Assembly: GCF_028372415.1 (NCBI RefSeq)
Contig: NC_092878.1
Coordinates: forward strand, 31,649,903 to 31,713,902
Reading direction: 5' to 3'
DNA from: Notamacropus eugenii
Taxonomy: Eukaryota; Chordata; Mammalia; Diprotodontia; Macropodidae
DNA: 64,000 bases
Below are positions 33,515-45,119 of the stretch, piece by piece; within the stretch, counting starts at the first letter, position 1, and every line of letters starts with the position of its first letter. A program made the translations under genes and the position numbers. Below the pieces are notes generated by a model. That model made no database searches and was not told where the DNA came from. It was given only the letters and a program-made list of their open reading frames with translations.

Positions 33515-33690
33515 ATTGGACCATAAAATCCATGGATTTAGAGCTAGAAGAGAATTTAAGAGGCCATTTAGTCCAACTCCCTCCTTTTACAGATGAGGAA
33601 ATTGAAGTTCAAAGTTAAATGACTCACCCAAAGTCACACAGGTAGTAAGTAGCAGAGTTCAGTTTTGAACACAAGTCCTCATGGAATGCT
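33515..33690 (+). repeat. MIR SINE
   Basis: ATTTAGAGCTAGAAGAGAAT, TTAGTCCAACTCCCTCC, TTACAGATGAGGAAATTGA and CCAAAGTCACACAGGTAG. Confidence 0.8.
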
Positions 33691-33734
33691 GACTGAGGGG
33701 AACAGTAGGACAATTAAGGAAGGAGAGAATGAAA

Positions 33735-33990
33735 AATGCATTTATTAAACATCTAATATGTGCCAGGCACTGTGCTAGGTACTTTATAAACAGCTCATTT
33801 GAGCTTACAAGAATCCTGGGAGGTAGGTGCTATTGTTAAATCCATTTTACAGCTGAGGAAACTGAGGCTGGCAGAAGTTAAGTGGCTTGTTCAGAGTCAC
33901 ATAGCTAATAAATGTGCAAGATCACATTTGAATTCAGGTCTTCCATACTCCAGCTCTAGCACTTTATCCACTGCACCATCTAGCTGCCTA
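33735..33990 (+). repeat. THER1-like CORE-SINE, near full length
   Basis: CATTTATTAAACATCTAATA, GTGCCAGGCACTGTGCTAGG, TCCATTTTACAGCTGAGGAA, TTGAATTCAGGTCTTCCA and TATCCACTGCACCATCTAGC. Confidence 0.88.
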
Positions 33991-33999
33991 AGTTGTAAC

Positions 34000-34720
34000 A
34001 AAAGTAGGTGATATGAAATAATTCAGGAAAGGTAGGTTGACTCAAGATTTTAAAGGGCTTTAAATGCTAGGATGAGGAGTTTATAATTCATCTTATAGTC
34101 AATGCAGTGTCACCAAGGATTTTGGAGCAGAATTGGCATTGAGGGAAAGGTGTACCTGTGTCTGCAGAAAATTGTTTTTCCCGCTGTGTGAAGAATGAAT
34201 TGAAGAGAGGTGAGGATGAAATCAATGTTAGGACCAGTTAGGATGCTAATATAATAGTCCAGCTAAGAGATGCTAAGGGTCTGAACTAAGGTAGTGGCTA
34301 TTTGAGTAAAGAGAAGGAGAAGGATATGAGAGATGATGTAGAGGGAATATTGACAAGTTTGGTGACTGATAAGATTGGTGAAAGACAAGAATAAGTCTAA
34401 GATGACACCTGGGTGACTTGGGGAATGACAATGTCCTCAACAGAAACAGAGAAGTTTGGAAACAGGTCAAGAACAAGGATCAAAATGATCAATTCTGTTT
34501 TGGAAATCCCGAGTTTGAGATGCCATTAGGAAAGCTAGGTGACATCAAGCAGGCAGCTATCAGGGTCAGAGTGGAATTTAGGCATTAGGGTTAGATACAT
34601 AAATTTCATTAAGAAACCATCAGCATAAGGCTGATAATTGAAGCAACCAAGAGGAGTAGATGCAATCACTCTCCAGAGTCCTACAATGATGGCAGATAGG
34701 GTCCACCTAGTCTCTAATAG
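34000..34720 (-). repeat. L2 LINE fragment, minus strand
   Basis: The plus strand shows antisense L2: AAAGGGCTTTAAATGCTAG, GCTAATATAATAGTCCAGC, GGTGACTGATAAGATTGG, CTAAGATGACACCTGGGTGA and TCAATTCTGTTTTGGAAATC. Confidence 0.65.
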
Positions 34721-34734
34721 AGAGAATGGCAAAT

Positions 34735-35636
34735 GTAATAACATTAAATATAATATAGGTAAATATAAAGCCTTGCAATTGGGTTCATAAAATCAACTTC
34801 TAAAATGTAAGATAGAGGAGAGTGTCATCTGCAAATGATCTAGGTAGTTTAATGGACCAAAAGTTCAATGAGTCAAAAATGAGATATAGCAGGCAAGAAA
34901 GCTAAGGCAATCCTAGCCTGCATTAAGAGAAGAATAATGACAAGGATGAGGGAAGTAATATTACTATATTCCACTCTGTCTGGCCACATCTGGAGTATTG
35001 TGTTCCCTTCTGGGAGTCATATTTTAGGAAGCACTTTGATATGTGGGAAAATATCCACAGGAAGATAACCAGGATGGTGAAGAGTCTTGAGCTCATGTCA
35101 CATGAAGATTGGTTGGAAGAACTAGGGATGTTTAACCTGGGGAAGAGAAAATGGAAGATAAATATGATCATTGACTTCAAGTATCCAAAGAGTTGTCATG
35201 TGGAAGAAGGATTAGACCACTAAGTGCCACAGTGGAGAGAACACTGGACTTGGAATTGGGAAGGATGAATTCCAATCCTTCATTCCTCAGATGTTCTTTA
35301 CCCTTAACGTGCTATATAAGTGTTAGCTATTTATTATAATTGCTTGTTTTGCTAAACCTCTCCCCGCCCTGAACGGGGATAGAACTATAAGCAATGAGTA
35401 CAAATTGCAAGGAGACAAATTTGGCCTTCATGTATGGGGGGAAGAAGCTTATTAATTAGCACCATCAAAAAGTGGAATGGACTGCCTAAGGAAGTAATGA
35501 GTTTTCCATTATTAGTGGTTTTCAGGCAAAAGCTGTGAGACCACTTCTTGGGTATGTTGTACCAGGAATTTACCTTCAGCTGTGGCTTGTACTAGATGAT
35601 TTCCGAGATCCCTTCCAACTCTGAGATTCTATGATA
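34735..35636 (+). mobile_element. L3/CR1-type LINE 3' part with a nested MIR
   Basis: AAGCCTTGCAATTGGGTTC, CCACATCTGGAGTATTGTG, GAGTTGTCATGTGGAAGAAG, AAAAGTGGAATGGACTGCC and the terminus CCAACTCTGAGATTCTATGA follow the L3 order. 35222-35340 is a MIR insertion, after which the L3 text resumes (GGATAGAACTATAAGCAATG). It is followed by a GATA microsatellite. Confidence 0.8.
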
Positions 35637-35667
35637 ATACCATGGAGGAGGAGGTAAAGGTAGAAGG

Positions 35668-35668
35668 G

Positions 35669-35728
<60 letters not shown>
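35668..35728. repeat. (GATA)n microsatellite
   Basis: About 15 AGAT units directly after the L3 terminus, a common place for satellite growth in CR1-type tails. Confidence 0.95.
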
Positions 35729-36117
35729 TTATATATCTCGCATAATGCCTGTTGATCCTCCTGAGTACTGAGATAGGGAGGAGCAGATGCTGAACCAACA
35801 ATTCTGGTATCAGGAGCAGTCTTCCCACCTCCTAGTAATGGAGGGCTAAGACACTGTCAGTTTTTTTCCCAATGGTTCAAGTGTCATAGGGCAGAGTAAG
35901 CTGTGTCTCCACACATGACAACAAGCTTCTGGATGGGAATACATCCAGACTAGAGTCTGAGAGCTGGATCCCTGCCCTCCAGACCCAGTGATGTGGGAAC
36001 AAACTCCAGGAAAAAATCCTCTAACACCTGCAGTGACAAGAAACTCACTCCCTCAAAAGGAAGCCATCCATATTAGATGAAAGTTATATAACAAAATGTC
36101 TGTTTCAAAAACACATT

Positions 36118-36587
36118 ATGCCCACATGTACAAAAATATTTATAGCAGCTCTTTTTGTGGTGGCCAAGAACTGGAAATCGAGGGAATGCCCATCAATTGG
36201 GGAATGGCTGAACAAATTGTGGTATATGAATGCAATGGAATACTACTGTGCTATAAGAAATGATGAACAGGGGGACCTCAGAAAAACTTGGAAAGATTTA
36301 CATGAACTGATGCTGAGTGAAGTGAGCAGAACCAGGAGAACATTATACACAGTAACAGCCACAGTGTGCAAGGACTGTTTCTGATAGACTTAGCCCTTCT
36401 CAGCAACACAACGACCTAAAACGTCTCCAAAGGACTCTTGATGGAAAATTCCATCCACATCCAGAGAAGGAACGATGGAGCTGGACTTCAGGGTGAAGCA
36501 AACCCTTTTCTCTTTTGCTTTGTTTTTTTCTCATAGTTTCTTCTATTAACTATAATTCTTCTGTGCGAAGGAAAAAGTTTAAAAAAA
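36118..36587 (+). mobile_element. LINE-1 copy, short, with target-site duplication
   Basis: 36118-36384 is open: TKIFIAALFVVAKNWKSREC, PSIGEWLNKLWYMNAMEYYC, ending VCKDCF and TGA, the last 88 codons of L1 ORF2. The 3'UTR is short and lacks the G-rich part. Flanks CAAAAACACATTATG (before) and AAAAAACACAGTATG (after the A tail) are a duplication with one mismatch. Confidence 0.88.
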
Positions 36588-36959
36588 CACAGTATGGACT
36601 TAATACTTATTGATTTAACTTAATTTTAAGAATATATCCATACTTAAAAAACCTTATTTCCTATTTTCTGTGTATTACACCATGGTAAATGACACAAATA
36701 ACCCAGAACCAGATTCCAGAGAGTAACATGTTTATCCATGCTTAGTCAACAAAATATTCATCTACATTACTTTAAATCCTTACCTACTAATTCTATACAA
36801 TTGTCAAGAAGCTGCCAGGAAGGATGACATCATCGAGGAATTGTTCAAGGCCCTTCCCTGTCCTAGGCTTTTAATAAATCTGTTCCTAAACAGTCTTCCC
36901 CTCCCAAATTTCCTCTCTAATTTAGCTCTACTTTAGCACCTTCAATAAATGAGTCTGGA

Positions 36960-37220
36960 AAATATAGACACAGGATAGGACAGTAAAGAGAGTGCTGGAC
37001 TTGGAGTCCGGAAGACCTGCTTTCAAATCTTACCTCTGATATCTACTAGCAGTACAACCGTAGGCAATCATTTCACCTCTCTGAACCTTAGTTTCCTCAA
37101 CTGTCAAATGGGAATAATATTAACTGTAGTACCTACTCCACAGGTTTGCTCTGAGGCTCAGCTGAGATGATGTACAGAAAGTACTCTGCAAATTTTAAAA
37201 CATTATATAAGTAGTAACTA
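36960..37220 (+). repeat. MIR SINE, near full length, next to an SCG5 exon
   Basis: GCTGGACTTGGAGTCCGGAA, GTAGGCAATCATTTCACCTC, TCCTCAACTGTCAAATGGGA and CAAATTTTAAAACATTATAT. It ends about 30 bases from the SCG5 donor at 37249. Confidence 0.88.
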
Positions 37221-37249
37221 TGATTGGTAGTAATTAAAGTTGAACTCAC

Positions 37250-37362
37250 CCATTTGCCCAAGCCAGGATAGTCGTGTTCAGGATCAAAAAGGTGTTGATG
37301 CAGCTGGAACTCTCGGCTGAACTCTGCAGTGTCAGGGGAGTTTTCCAGACATCCATCATCTA
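37250..37362 (-). CDS. SCG5: SCG5 coding exon, conserved helix and [12 protein letters not shown] segment
   Basis: 113-base exon with two bases completing a split Val codon, then 37 codons: [37 protein letters not shown]. The acceptor is TGTTTGCAG and the donor is a consensus GTGAGT directly after the Trp codon (phase 0). Only a few residues differ from human 7B2 (Ser for Thr after LEN; Val for Ala at the split codon, a position I recall as variable between human isoforms). It carries the second Cys of the family disulphide (DDGCLEN). A MIR lies within about 30 bases of the donor and another about 140 bases before the acceptor, so the exon is closely boxed in by SINEs. Confidence 0.97.
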
Positions 37363-37504
37363 CTGCAAACAGCCAGAAGTCTTTGAGAAAAGCCAAGCAA
37401 CTTATGCATGCCCCCATGGGTAAAGGTAAATAGGAACAAGGCAGGCCACTGAAGGTCAGAATCACATTCCCATCTGCATCCCATGTATCTATTCCTGCTT
37501 CCTT

Positions 37505-37960
37505 TTGACTCACTTTGTGACCTCAGGCAAATCACTTTCCCTCTCTGGGCCTCTTCTCCATCTGGAAACTGAAAATGATGGTGGCTACTTCCCTCTAGTT
37601 ACTTCAGAGGGATACGGTGAAGTTTGTGCCTAGATTTTTGGAAATACCTTGTGCTCCTTAGAGAAAGGTTCAATATTATCATATTATTTTTTATGTAACA
37701 TAAAATAGAATAATTGTATTTTAAACACAATGTTAATTTGTTTAATAATGTATATATTTATAATATAATATTCTATATAGTATTTTAAAATAAATGCAGT
37801 TTTGCTCCTTAGAGAAAAGTGCGACATCAATTTATTTTACATATAAAATATATTTTATGTAAATACACTAAATTATTTGATAAATAATGTTATATAATAA
37901 ATATCTTACAGTAAGTACTTAATAAACCTTAGTTAATTCCTATATATTGGGCACAATTGT
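37505..37960 (+). repeat. MIR SINE 3' part and a doubled AT-rich tail
   Basis: TTTGTGACCTCAGGCAAATC and CCTCTCTGGGCCTCTTCTCC are MIR. The tail phrase GCTCCTTAGAGAAA occurs twice (37652 and 37805), each followed by AT-rich sequence. Confidence 0.65.
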
Positions 37961-38288
37961 ATTCAGCATGAGGCCAAATGAGACTCTGTCCCAGGGCACT
38001 GATAGGAGATAAAGTGTGATTCCTCCCTCCCCTGCTGATGACCCTCAGTAGCTTGATTTACCTCCTAGATCTCTGGAGGCCCAGGACATAACCACATCCA
38101 CAATCCTCTCCTGACCTCACTTCACTCACCCACCCACAAACTAAATTTGTCTCAGGCGAAGTTTGGGCTAATTATAGTTCTAATATGAGATACGCATTCC
38201 TTCGGAGGAGGGGGAGGAGGAAATGCTGTGTATTTTGTATAATCAGTACAGTTCGCATATTTTTAATGTGCTCCTGCATTAATAAACA
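37961..38288. other. SCG5 intron, nothing recognised
   Basis: No repeat or exon assigned. Confidence 0.35.
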
Positions 38289-38353
38289 ACATGGACACAC
38301 ACATACACACACACACACCATAGTCACTGAACAGAGGGGTGTGTGTATGTGTG

Positions 38354-38403
<50 letters not shown>

Positions 38404-38410
38404 TGTGTTG
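38289..38410. repeat. Facing (CA)n and (TG)n microsatellites
   Basis: CA repeats at 38293-38319 are followed 18 bases later by TG repeats to 38410, making inverted arms. Confidence 0.92.
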
Positions 38411-40285
38411 GGCTAATGGCTGTTCCAGCATGACTGGTGCTATAGGCTCTGATTTTCTTGTTTGAATTTTCGGTTCAGATCTGTGGTTTCATCTTGGTAG
38501 GGCAGTGCCTAACCTGGACATTCCTTCCAAGGATGTAGAATGACATCCTCTGTGGGAGCTGCCTGAGGCACTCAGTGGTTAAGCAACAGGCTTGGGCAGA
38601 CATTAGTCTAACACACACCCATTCTATATTCAGTGGGTATGGTATATCTGTTTACTAATCTGGGGTCTAAGGCAAGACTTGAACTCAGGTCTTACTAAAT
38701 CAAAGGTCAACTCTCTAACTAGACCACACTATCATTCAGAAACAGTGTCTTCAAAATCGTTTTTCCTTTTTGTAAATGTTTTATTGATGCCTTTTTAAAA
38801 CATCACTATCACCCCTCAAGGACTTCCCTCCATGGAACTCTCCCTTGTAACAAATACGTCCAGTCAAATAAATTAACATATTTTCCATGTTATATATTCC
38901 TCATTTCACATCTATACTCCATCCCCTCCTTGCTAAGAGGAGGACAAAGTTTCCTTAGCCTCAGCACTCTCCAAAGCCCCTCTGGATCTTACGATTCTCT
39001 GGAGATGATTCATTCTGCCTATCTTTTATGTGCCTTAGACAACCAGAAAAGAACATAAGGAGTCTGGGTTGCATGGGAAGCTGAGGGGAGGAGTGAAGAC
39101 CAGTTTTCAAAAGACTGATGAGACATCAAATAAGTGCTGAAAATGCGCGCCTATTTACAATCAGCCAGGTATGTCCTGTGTCTTGTTTCTTGGAGTATTT
39201 CCAAGTCTTTCCAGAAGGCAGTCTGAAACGCACACAAGGCCTCTCCACAGTATGAACCTAATGTGGAAGTCATTAGCATACCAAAAGATCTCTAATGCAG
39301 CTCTACTGTGTCTGCTCAGTGTTCAGATCTCCTGACTGGGAACGTTATCTAACCCCTACATCTGCAACCATCAGTATGTCACGCTGGTAGGAATGGAGAA
39401 GATTATAGTAAAAATAGGTGCTCAGACACATTTTTTGGATGATAACTTTGTGGAGTGGATTCTAATTCTTTACTGGAAGTGATTTCCTGGGTGATGCTGA
39501 AGGGTAGGAGCCCACTGGGGTCATGAGAACGTAGGAGTAGGAGTCAGATAATTGAGATACCAACCACAGAATTTAATATATTATCTCTGTGGCCAGGAAA
39601 CAACATAGATGAGGATTTCCCTACATTTCCACAATGACGCAGAAAGCAAATTGAGAGAATTAAAGGATAAATTTTCCTTAAATTAAAGACTAAATTTCCA
39701 GAATAGTATATTGGATGCATGGAGGTCTAAAAGCTGAGACTTGGGGCTTATACCATAGCCCATACTGACCTCTTCCTTCTCGGACATCCATATTTATGGT
39801 CTATACCATACAGTCTAGCACCGAATGATATCAAACAATGAATAAACGTTTATTATGTACCAACTTTAGACCAGGCAATGTGCTACATATGCAAAGACTA
39901 ACAGGGAACATAAAGCTTACATTCTGTTGATAACACTTTGTATTGTTTTCCTAATTTTTTTTGAGAATGTCCATCAGAACTGTTTCTTGAGAACCGGAGT
40001 TGTGTCTTAGTCATTTTTTTTTCCACATGACCGGAACATAAATACTTGCTGACTTGACTTATTTGAATTACTATGACTTCAGTACTTGTGTTCCCCTCTT
40101 CCGTTCACAGATCAAAAGTGAATGTGTCACATAACCCTCTTCTAGCAAGGCCTTACACATAGTAACCTTTCAATGATACATGTAGAATTCAACTCATTTA
40201 TCACGAAAAAATAACATAAAGAAGTATATGATTAAGTCCGAAATGAGAATACAAGGAATAAGAAACTGAGAAATTCAGAAAAAGA
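38411..40285. other. SCG5 intron, mostly unassigned
   Basis: 38665-38735 is a worn MIR tail (CTTGAACTCAGGTCTTAC); 39830-39930 is a THER1-like head (AATAAACGTTTATTATGTAC). The rest is unassigned. Confidence 0.4.
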
Positions 40286-40294
40286 GATCTATGT

Positions 40295-40870
40295 ACTATA
40301 AATTTAGTTCAAGAAACATTTGTTAAATGCCTTCTATGTGCAGACCACTCTACTAGGTATTAGGGATGCCAAGAAAAAAACTAAACATTTCCTTTATTCA
40401 AGGAACTTATATTCCATTGGGGGAAGGACAGAAGGAGGACAAGGAAAAGGAAAGGAAATACAAAGCAATTTCAAGATGCAGAGAGTTCTAACAACTGCAG
40501 TGACGGTCAAGAAAGTCCTCACGTAAAAAGTGGCCCTTAAGTTGTGCTTTGTAGCAAGCTAGGGATCCTACAAAGCAGAGGAAGGGAGGGAGAACATTCC
40601 AGACATGGCAGACCACCAGAGCAGAGGTACAGAGGTGAAAGCCAGAATGTCATACACCAGGCCAATTTGCCCAGAAAGGAGAGTATTTGAGGGGGAATAT
40701 TATGAAATAAGCCTAGAAAGGTAGTTGAGAGCCAGACTAAAGTGAGTCTAAATGCCAGACTGAGGATTTGATACTTTGTGAAGCATGTAAAACTTGAGCC
40801 GAGCCTTGAAAGATGGGTAGAATTTGGAGACATGGAAGGGATGGGGAGGATTCAAACCCAAAATGTTTCA
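40295..40870 (-). repeat. THER-like head and antisense L2 fragment
   Basis: 40305-40430 is a plus-strand THER1-like head (AAATGCCTTCTATGTGCAG). 40480-40870 is antisense L2: GAGAACATTCCAGACATGG, CAGAGGTACAGAGGTGAAAG, GGCCAATTTGCCCAGAAAG. Confidence 0.6.
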
Positions 40871-42160
40871 CTCTGAACTCACTCCTTCTAAATACCTGAA
40901 TAAGGCCCTCTGCTGTGTCTAATCAATCCAGCCAGCTGCCCCTGGGGAATGTTGTTCCTTAAACTTGGTACAGGTCTTTCCTCTCCCTGAATCTAAAATT
41001 ATACAAGCAAATAATATGTGGCTGAAATGATCTGAGCCATGCAGTGATTCAGGTTTTCCTGCAATCCTATTTTCAAATCTAATTTTTCACTGCGCCGGCA
41101 GACCCACATTGCTTTGCCACACGCAATCACTTAGATTCTCGTTAGTTACAGTGACCATGTTTTTTAACAACAACAACAACAAAAACCCAAGACACATGGT
41201 CTGATAGAAGATATTCCTTTTGTAAAGTCTTGTTAAAAGTACACTTTCTTTCCTTCCTAGATTTTCCAGGACATATGATTGCTGCACCATCTCAGTACCT
41301 TCTCTAGTAGCTCTAGCCCAGAAGGGATTTTCATGAGGCAGCAAAGTCCAAAGTCTACTCCTCAACATCCCCTATGGAATCCCTGAGACTTTTTCCTGAT
41401 CTCTCTGTCATGCTTGAAATAACACCAAACATCAGTGAAATCAATTATTTCAATAATGAGGAATTTGCACCACCAAGAAACAAGGTTAGCTGTATTCAGG
41501 CATGTTGATACCCTATTAGAACCTAACGCTCAGCCTCCCTGCCCAACTCTGGATTCCTTTTCACACAATCCATGAGTTATTGAAAGTACAGATTTGTCCC
41601 TGAAAGTGATGAACCCTAGCAGGTAACCAGATTAAACTGGGTTCCAACTCGGTCCATATGTAGACAAAACATTTTATCCTAAATTGAGTTAGAAATAGCA
41701 GGTGGTAGCTCTTTGCATGTTACGTTAAAAAGCAGAGAAAAGGAAATGGGGAATTCTATCCTTAGTCACTGAGTGATAGCTTAAAAACAAAGGTCTCCCT
41801 TTAAACAGAGCCTGAAAGTAGGGGCAGAGGGGTCCTCAGGCCAGGGCTACCAATCCTATCATTGGTCTATCAGGATGCAAGCCTATTCTGGTAATTAAGA
41901 AATTACCATGTCTTAAGAAGAATGACAGTTATGAGGAACATGGTCCAGGACAACTTTAATAGGAAATACTAGTATGCTAGGCCTCTCATTATTATCCATA
42001 GAAACAGTGTATGAAGACCTGAGGGGAGAAAGCAGAGAGGGAAAGGAAGGAGTTAAACTGAAATATTTCAAAATATTTTAGCAGGCTTCCATTTCTGATT
42101 TTTTTATCAGAACTGTTAAAATGTATTCGAACTGACAGTTGGATTTTTTGCTTAATCTAT
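40871..42160. other. SCG5 intron, nothing recognised
   Basis: Unique-looking sequence apart from a short (CAA)n at 41167-41182. No exon found. Confidence 0.4.
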
Positions 42161-43290
42161 ATTGGGCAAATAAAATCACAGATCTATAAACTGGAGGGGC
42201 ATCAGAAGCCATCTCATCCAACCCCCTCATTTTATAGAGAAGAAAACCACAGTCCACAGAATTGAAGTGGCTTTACCCAAGGATGTATAAGGCTGAATTT
42301 GAACCTAGGTCCTCTGACTCCAAAGCTATGTCTCTTTCCACTCTACCACACTAAATTCAGAGAAGTGCTGTGGTGTAACAGAAAAAATCTTGTTTGTCCT
42401 TTGTTCTCAAAGAGGACCAGTAGGAAGAATACCAGAGTCTACAGTCCTACTCTTCTATTTACTATATGATCTTAGATGAGCCTCGTCTCCTATCTATTAC
42501 ATTAGGATAGCAATAATAATAAATATTCAGTGAGATGATGGAATTGAAACCATTTTCTATCTCTGTGGTGCCACATGTACGAATTTGAGCAAGTCACTTT
42601 CACTGTTTCAATGTCCTCATCTAGAAATGAAGTCAATTACATGGGCCCTGAGGTCCCTTCCAGCTCTACATAGATCAATCAATCAATAAACATGTATTAA
42701 GCACTTACCATGTGTCAGGCATTGTGCCAAGGGCTGGGGTACAAAAAGAGGCAAAAGACAATTCCTGTCCCCAAAAATTTACAGTCTAATAGATCTTAAA
42801 TTGTTGGCATTTTGCTCCTCCCACCGCCCCCACCTCCTGCAAAGGGAGGGGCTAACTGGATGCTAGGGCTGGTAGTTGCGGGGGGAAAGTAGAAGAAATG
42901 AATGGGTGTGGATAATCCTGAGAGTAGATGATCTTGAGTTGTCTGTGTCTTATGTGGGAAAAGGGAAAGATATTTTGGAGGAATTTGGAGGGAGGGGGTG
43001 ATGAAGATTTCTTTTTAAGTTAAGGAGAATGGGGAGATAATTGAGGGCAGCTAAAAGAGGGACGGCTAGATAGCTCAGTGGACAGAGCACTGGTCCTGGA
43101 GTCAGGAAGACCACTTCAAATCTAACTTTAGATACTTCTTAACTGTGTGACCCTGGGCAAGTCACTTAACCTCTGCTTTAATCCATTGGAGAACAAAATG
43201 GTAAATCACGTAAGTATGTTTGCCAAGAAAACCTCATGAACAGTCAAGAAGAGTCTGACATGACTGAACAATGGGAGAGGGAGAGTGAGA
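42160..43290 (+). repeat. MIR/THER and marsupial SINE cluster
   Basis: 42170-42355 MIR (CATCTCATCCAACCCCCTCA); 42400-42670 MIR; 42680-42795 THER1 head (GTATTAAGCACTTACCATG); 43060-43290 a tRNA-like marsupial SINE (TAGCTCAGTGGACAGAGCAC, GTGACCCTGGGCAAGTCACT, GAAGAGTCTGACATGACTG). Confidence 0.75.
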
Positions 43291-43511
43291 GAAAATATTG
43301 GCAAAATAATTTTATATATCTGGGCCTCATGACTGATATACGTATGCCAAATTAAATTCACTTGGCCTCTTCACTTTCTAACACAGGGCTACCCAGTAGA
43401 ATTGAACTGTTAGTAATTCTCAATGCTTACCATTAGCACTTTTAAGTTTCAATTGCTTACAATCTCAAATCTATTTCTCCCTGGGAACACATCAGTATGC
43501 TTGCCCATTAC

Positions 43512-43661
43512 CTGTTTTTCCAATGGGGCAGGGATTTGGAGGATCTGGATAGCCCTGGTCCTCACTGAAGTCCTTGGGGATGTTGTCACCAGTCAGTTCA
43601 GCCACAATGTTAGGGATGTTACCATAAGGACCCAAATGCTGCGGACCTTCATGGGCACCAC
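43512..43661 (-). CDS. SCG5: SCG5 coding exon, proPC2-binding proline-rich segment
   Basis: 150-base exon, entered in phase 1 (the first two bases finish a Gly codon) and left in phase 1. It reads [19 protein letters not shown] and continues through [19 protein letters not shown] to [12 protein letters not shown]. This is almost the same as mammalian 7B2 (human GLQHLGPFGN here is [10 protein letters not shown], and PVGK is PIGK). The acceptor is TTACAG and the donor GTAATG. The PPNPCP motif is the proline-rich element known to be needed for productive binding to proPC2, and its Cys forms a disulphide with the Cys in the next exon. The short intron side at 43700-43900 is unique sequence, followed by an old sense-strand (plus) L1 fragment. 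Confidence 0.96.
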
Positions 43662-43894
43662 CTGTAAGGAATACAAAACATCCTCAGATGGATGTAGATA
43701 AGGAGCCCAGAAAAATAGACACTTACTTCTCAACAAGACTGTGTTCCCTCTTCAAGGATGTGCTGGAGCCAGTTTAAATAGGCTTTTGAGAGATGAATGT
43801 TAAATTATCAGTGTGAATATGTATACTTTGCAAATTGGCAAATATTATTCACAGCTTGATTTATTGTTCTGTAGATAATTTAGACGAAAGTGTT

Positions 43895-44475
43895 AGAAAA
43901 TGCGAATAATGTAGATTAAATTGACAAAGATGACAAAAATGACAATAATCAATGCTGGAGAGGCTGTGTAATGACAGGTATACTAACACATTGTTGGTGG
44001 AGCTGTGAAATAATACAACCATTTTGGAAAGCAATTTGGAATAATGCAAGTAAAGTGACTACAGTGTCCATGCTCTTTGAACCAAAGACTCCATTATTGG
44101 ATTTATATGCTAAGGAAGCCATTAATAAGAAGAAAACTCCCCAAAAACACCAAAATATTTACAGCAGCACTTTTTGTGATAGCAAAGAATTGGAAACAAA
44201 GTAGATGACCATTCATTGGAGAATTGTAGTAACGAACTATTATTATGCTGTAAGAAATGATAAGTGTGATAAATACATTGAAGCCTGGGAAGATCAACAG
44301 GAACTGATACAGAATCAAGAAAACAACATACACAGTAACCACAACAACGTAAATGGAAAAATTGAGTGAATGTAACAAAATTACAAAGATCAAAGAGGAC
44401 TTGAATAAAAGAGAAGGATACTTGAGATAACTAGGATGATGTACAAAACAGAAGACATCAGTAAAAACTTCTTTT
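43895..44475 (+). mobile_element. LINE-1 fragment, old, ORF2 C-terminal part
   Basis: ATGCTGGAGAGGCTGTGTA, CATTGTTGGTGGAGCTGTG (the L1 Cys-rich domain, LTHCWWSCEIIQPFWKAIWN), AGCAAAGAATTGGAAACAAAG and GGAACTGATACAGAATCAAG. Several frame breaks, clearly older than the copies at 12-16 kb. It lies about 230 bases upstream of the SCG5 exon at 43661 and antisense to it. Confidence 0.82.
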
Positions 44476-44479
44476 TTAA

Positions 44480-45115
44480 AAAATACAGATTAAATTTAGT
44501 GTATTGTTTGTATGGTTTTTTTTCTGGAGAGCCAATTATTAATTAAACTTTTAGCAGCACACTCCTCTCCTGATGCCTTTTGAAAACCAAAACAAGTCCT
44601 ATTCTCTCAGAAAACTTTTTCTGGACCAGCCCCAACTGATTCTATACCACATCTTCCACAAACTTAGAGATTTTGTGTTGTATTAATAAAATCATTGATT
44701 GAGAGGCAAAGGGATCTTTTCTCTGCCTCCTTAAGCAAGAGAAGACAATACAATTTAATCTTGGTCTTGATGACTCAGGTTCATCCTTACAAACCTCACA
44801 TTGTAAATAGAAAAGGCCTCTAAGAAGCCATACCACCTCTTCCCTTGCTTCCCAATGAGCACACACTTAAAATACCAAAGGCAAATGAAAGTTGATCTAA
44901 CCTGAAACACATCAAGGGAAAAAGATCCCAAGAGCCTCCTTCACCCACCTTTTGGATCGTTGTTCTCTAGGTAGATAAAATCCTTGGTGCTCCAACTAAA
45001 TCCCATTTCTCTTTGGCCTACCTTCATAAAAACCATAAATCATCGTTTGTTATTTTCTTCCTCAGGATAAACAATATTATTTAATTTAGTCTTTCCTCAT
45101 GGGTCTTCATTTCCA
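44480..45115. other. Presumed SCG5 intron, nothing recognised
   Basis: No repeat or exon assigned. Confidence 0.35.
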
Positions 45116-45119
45116 CAGT

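Larger units (their letters stand above)
20875..43661 (-). other. SCG5: SCG5 (7B2) gene, 3' part: four coding exons and three introns
   Basis: Minus-strand gene recognised from exons that read as conserved 7B2 protein. Exons are 43661-43512, 37362-37250, 26982-26929 and 21403 to about 20875; introns are about 6.1, 10.3 and 5.5 kb. All boundaries are AG/GT and phases agree. 7B2 is a secretory-granule protein of neuroendocrine cells. It binds proPC2 (PCSK2) in the early secretory pathway, helps it mature, and after furin cleavage its C-terminal peptide inhibits PC2. The N-terminal exons (signal peptide and the segment before GAHEG) were searched for up to 64000 and not found, so the gene is partial in this window. 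In human the neighbour on the 3' side is GREM1; no GREM1 coding exon is visible between 1 and 20875. Confidence 0.95.

Noticed and set aside
37363-37513. Extension of the SCG5 exon frame to an upstream Met ([13 protein letters not shown] and on)
   Set aside because: It lies before a good TTTGCAG acceptor and does not match 7B2; it is intron read in frame by chance.
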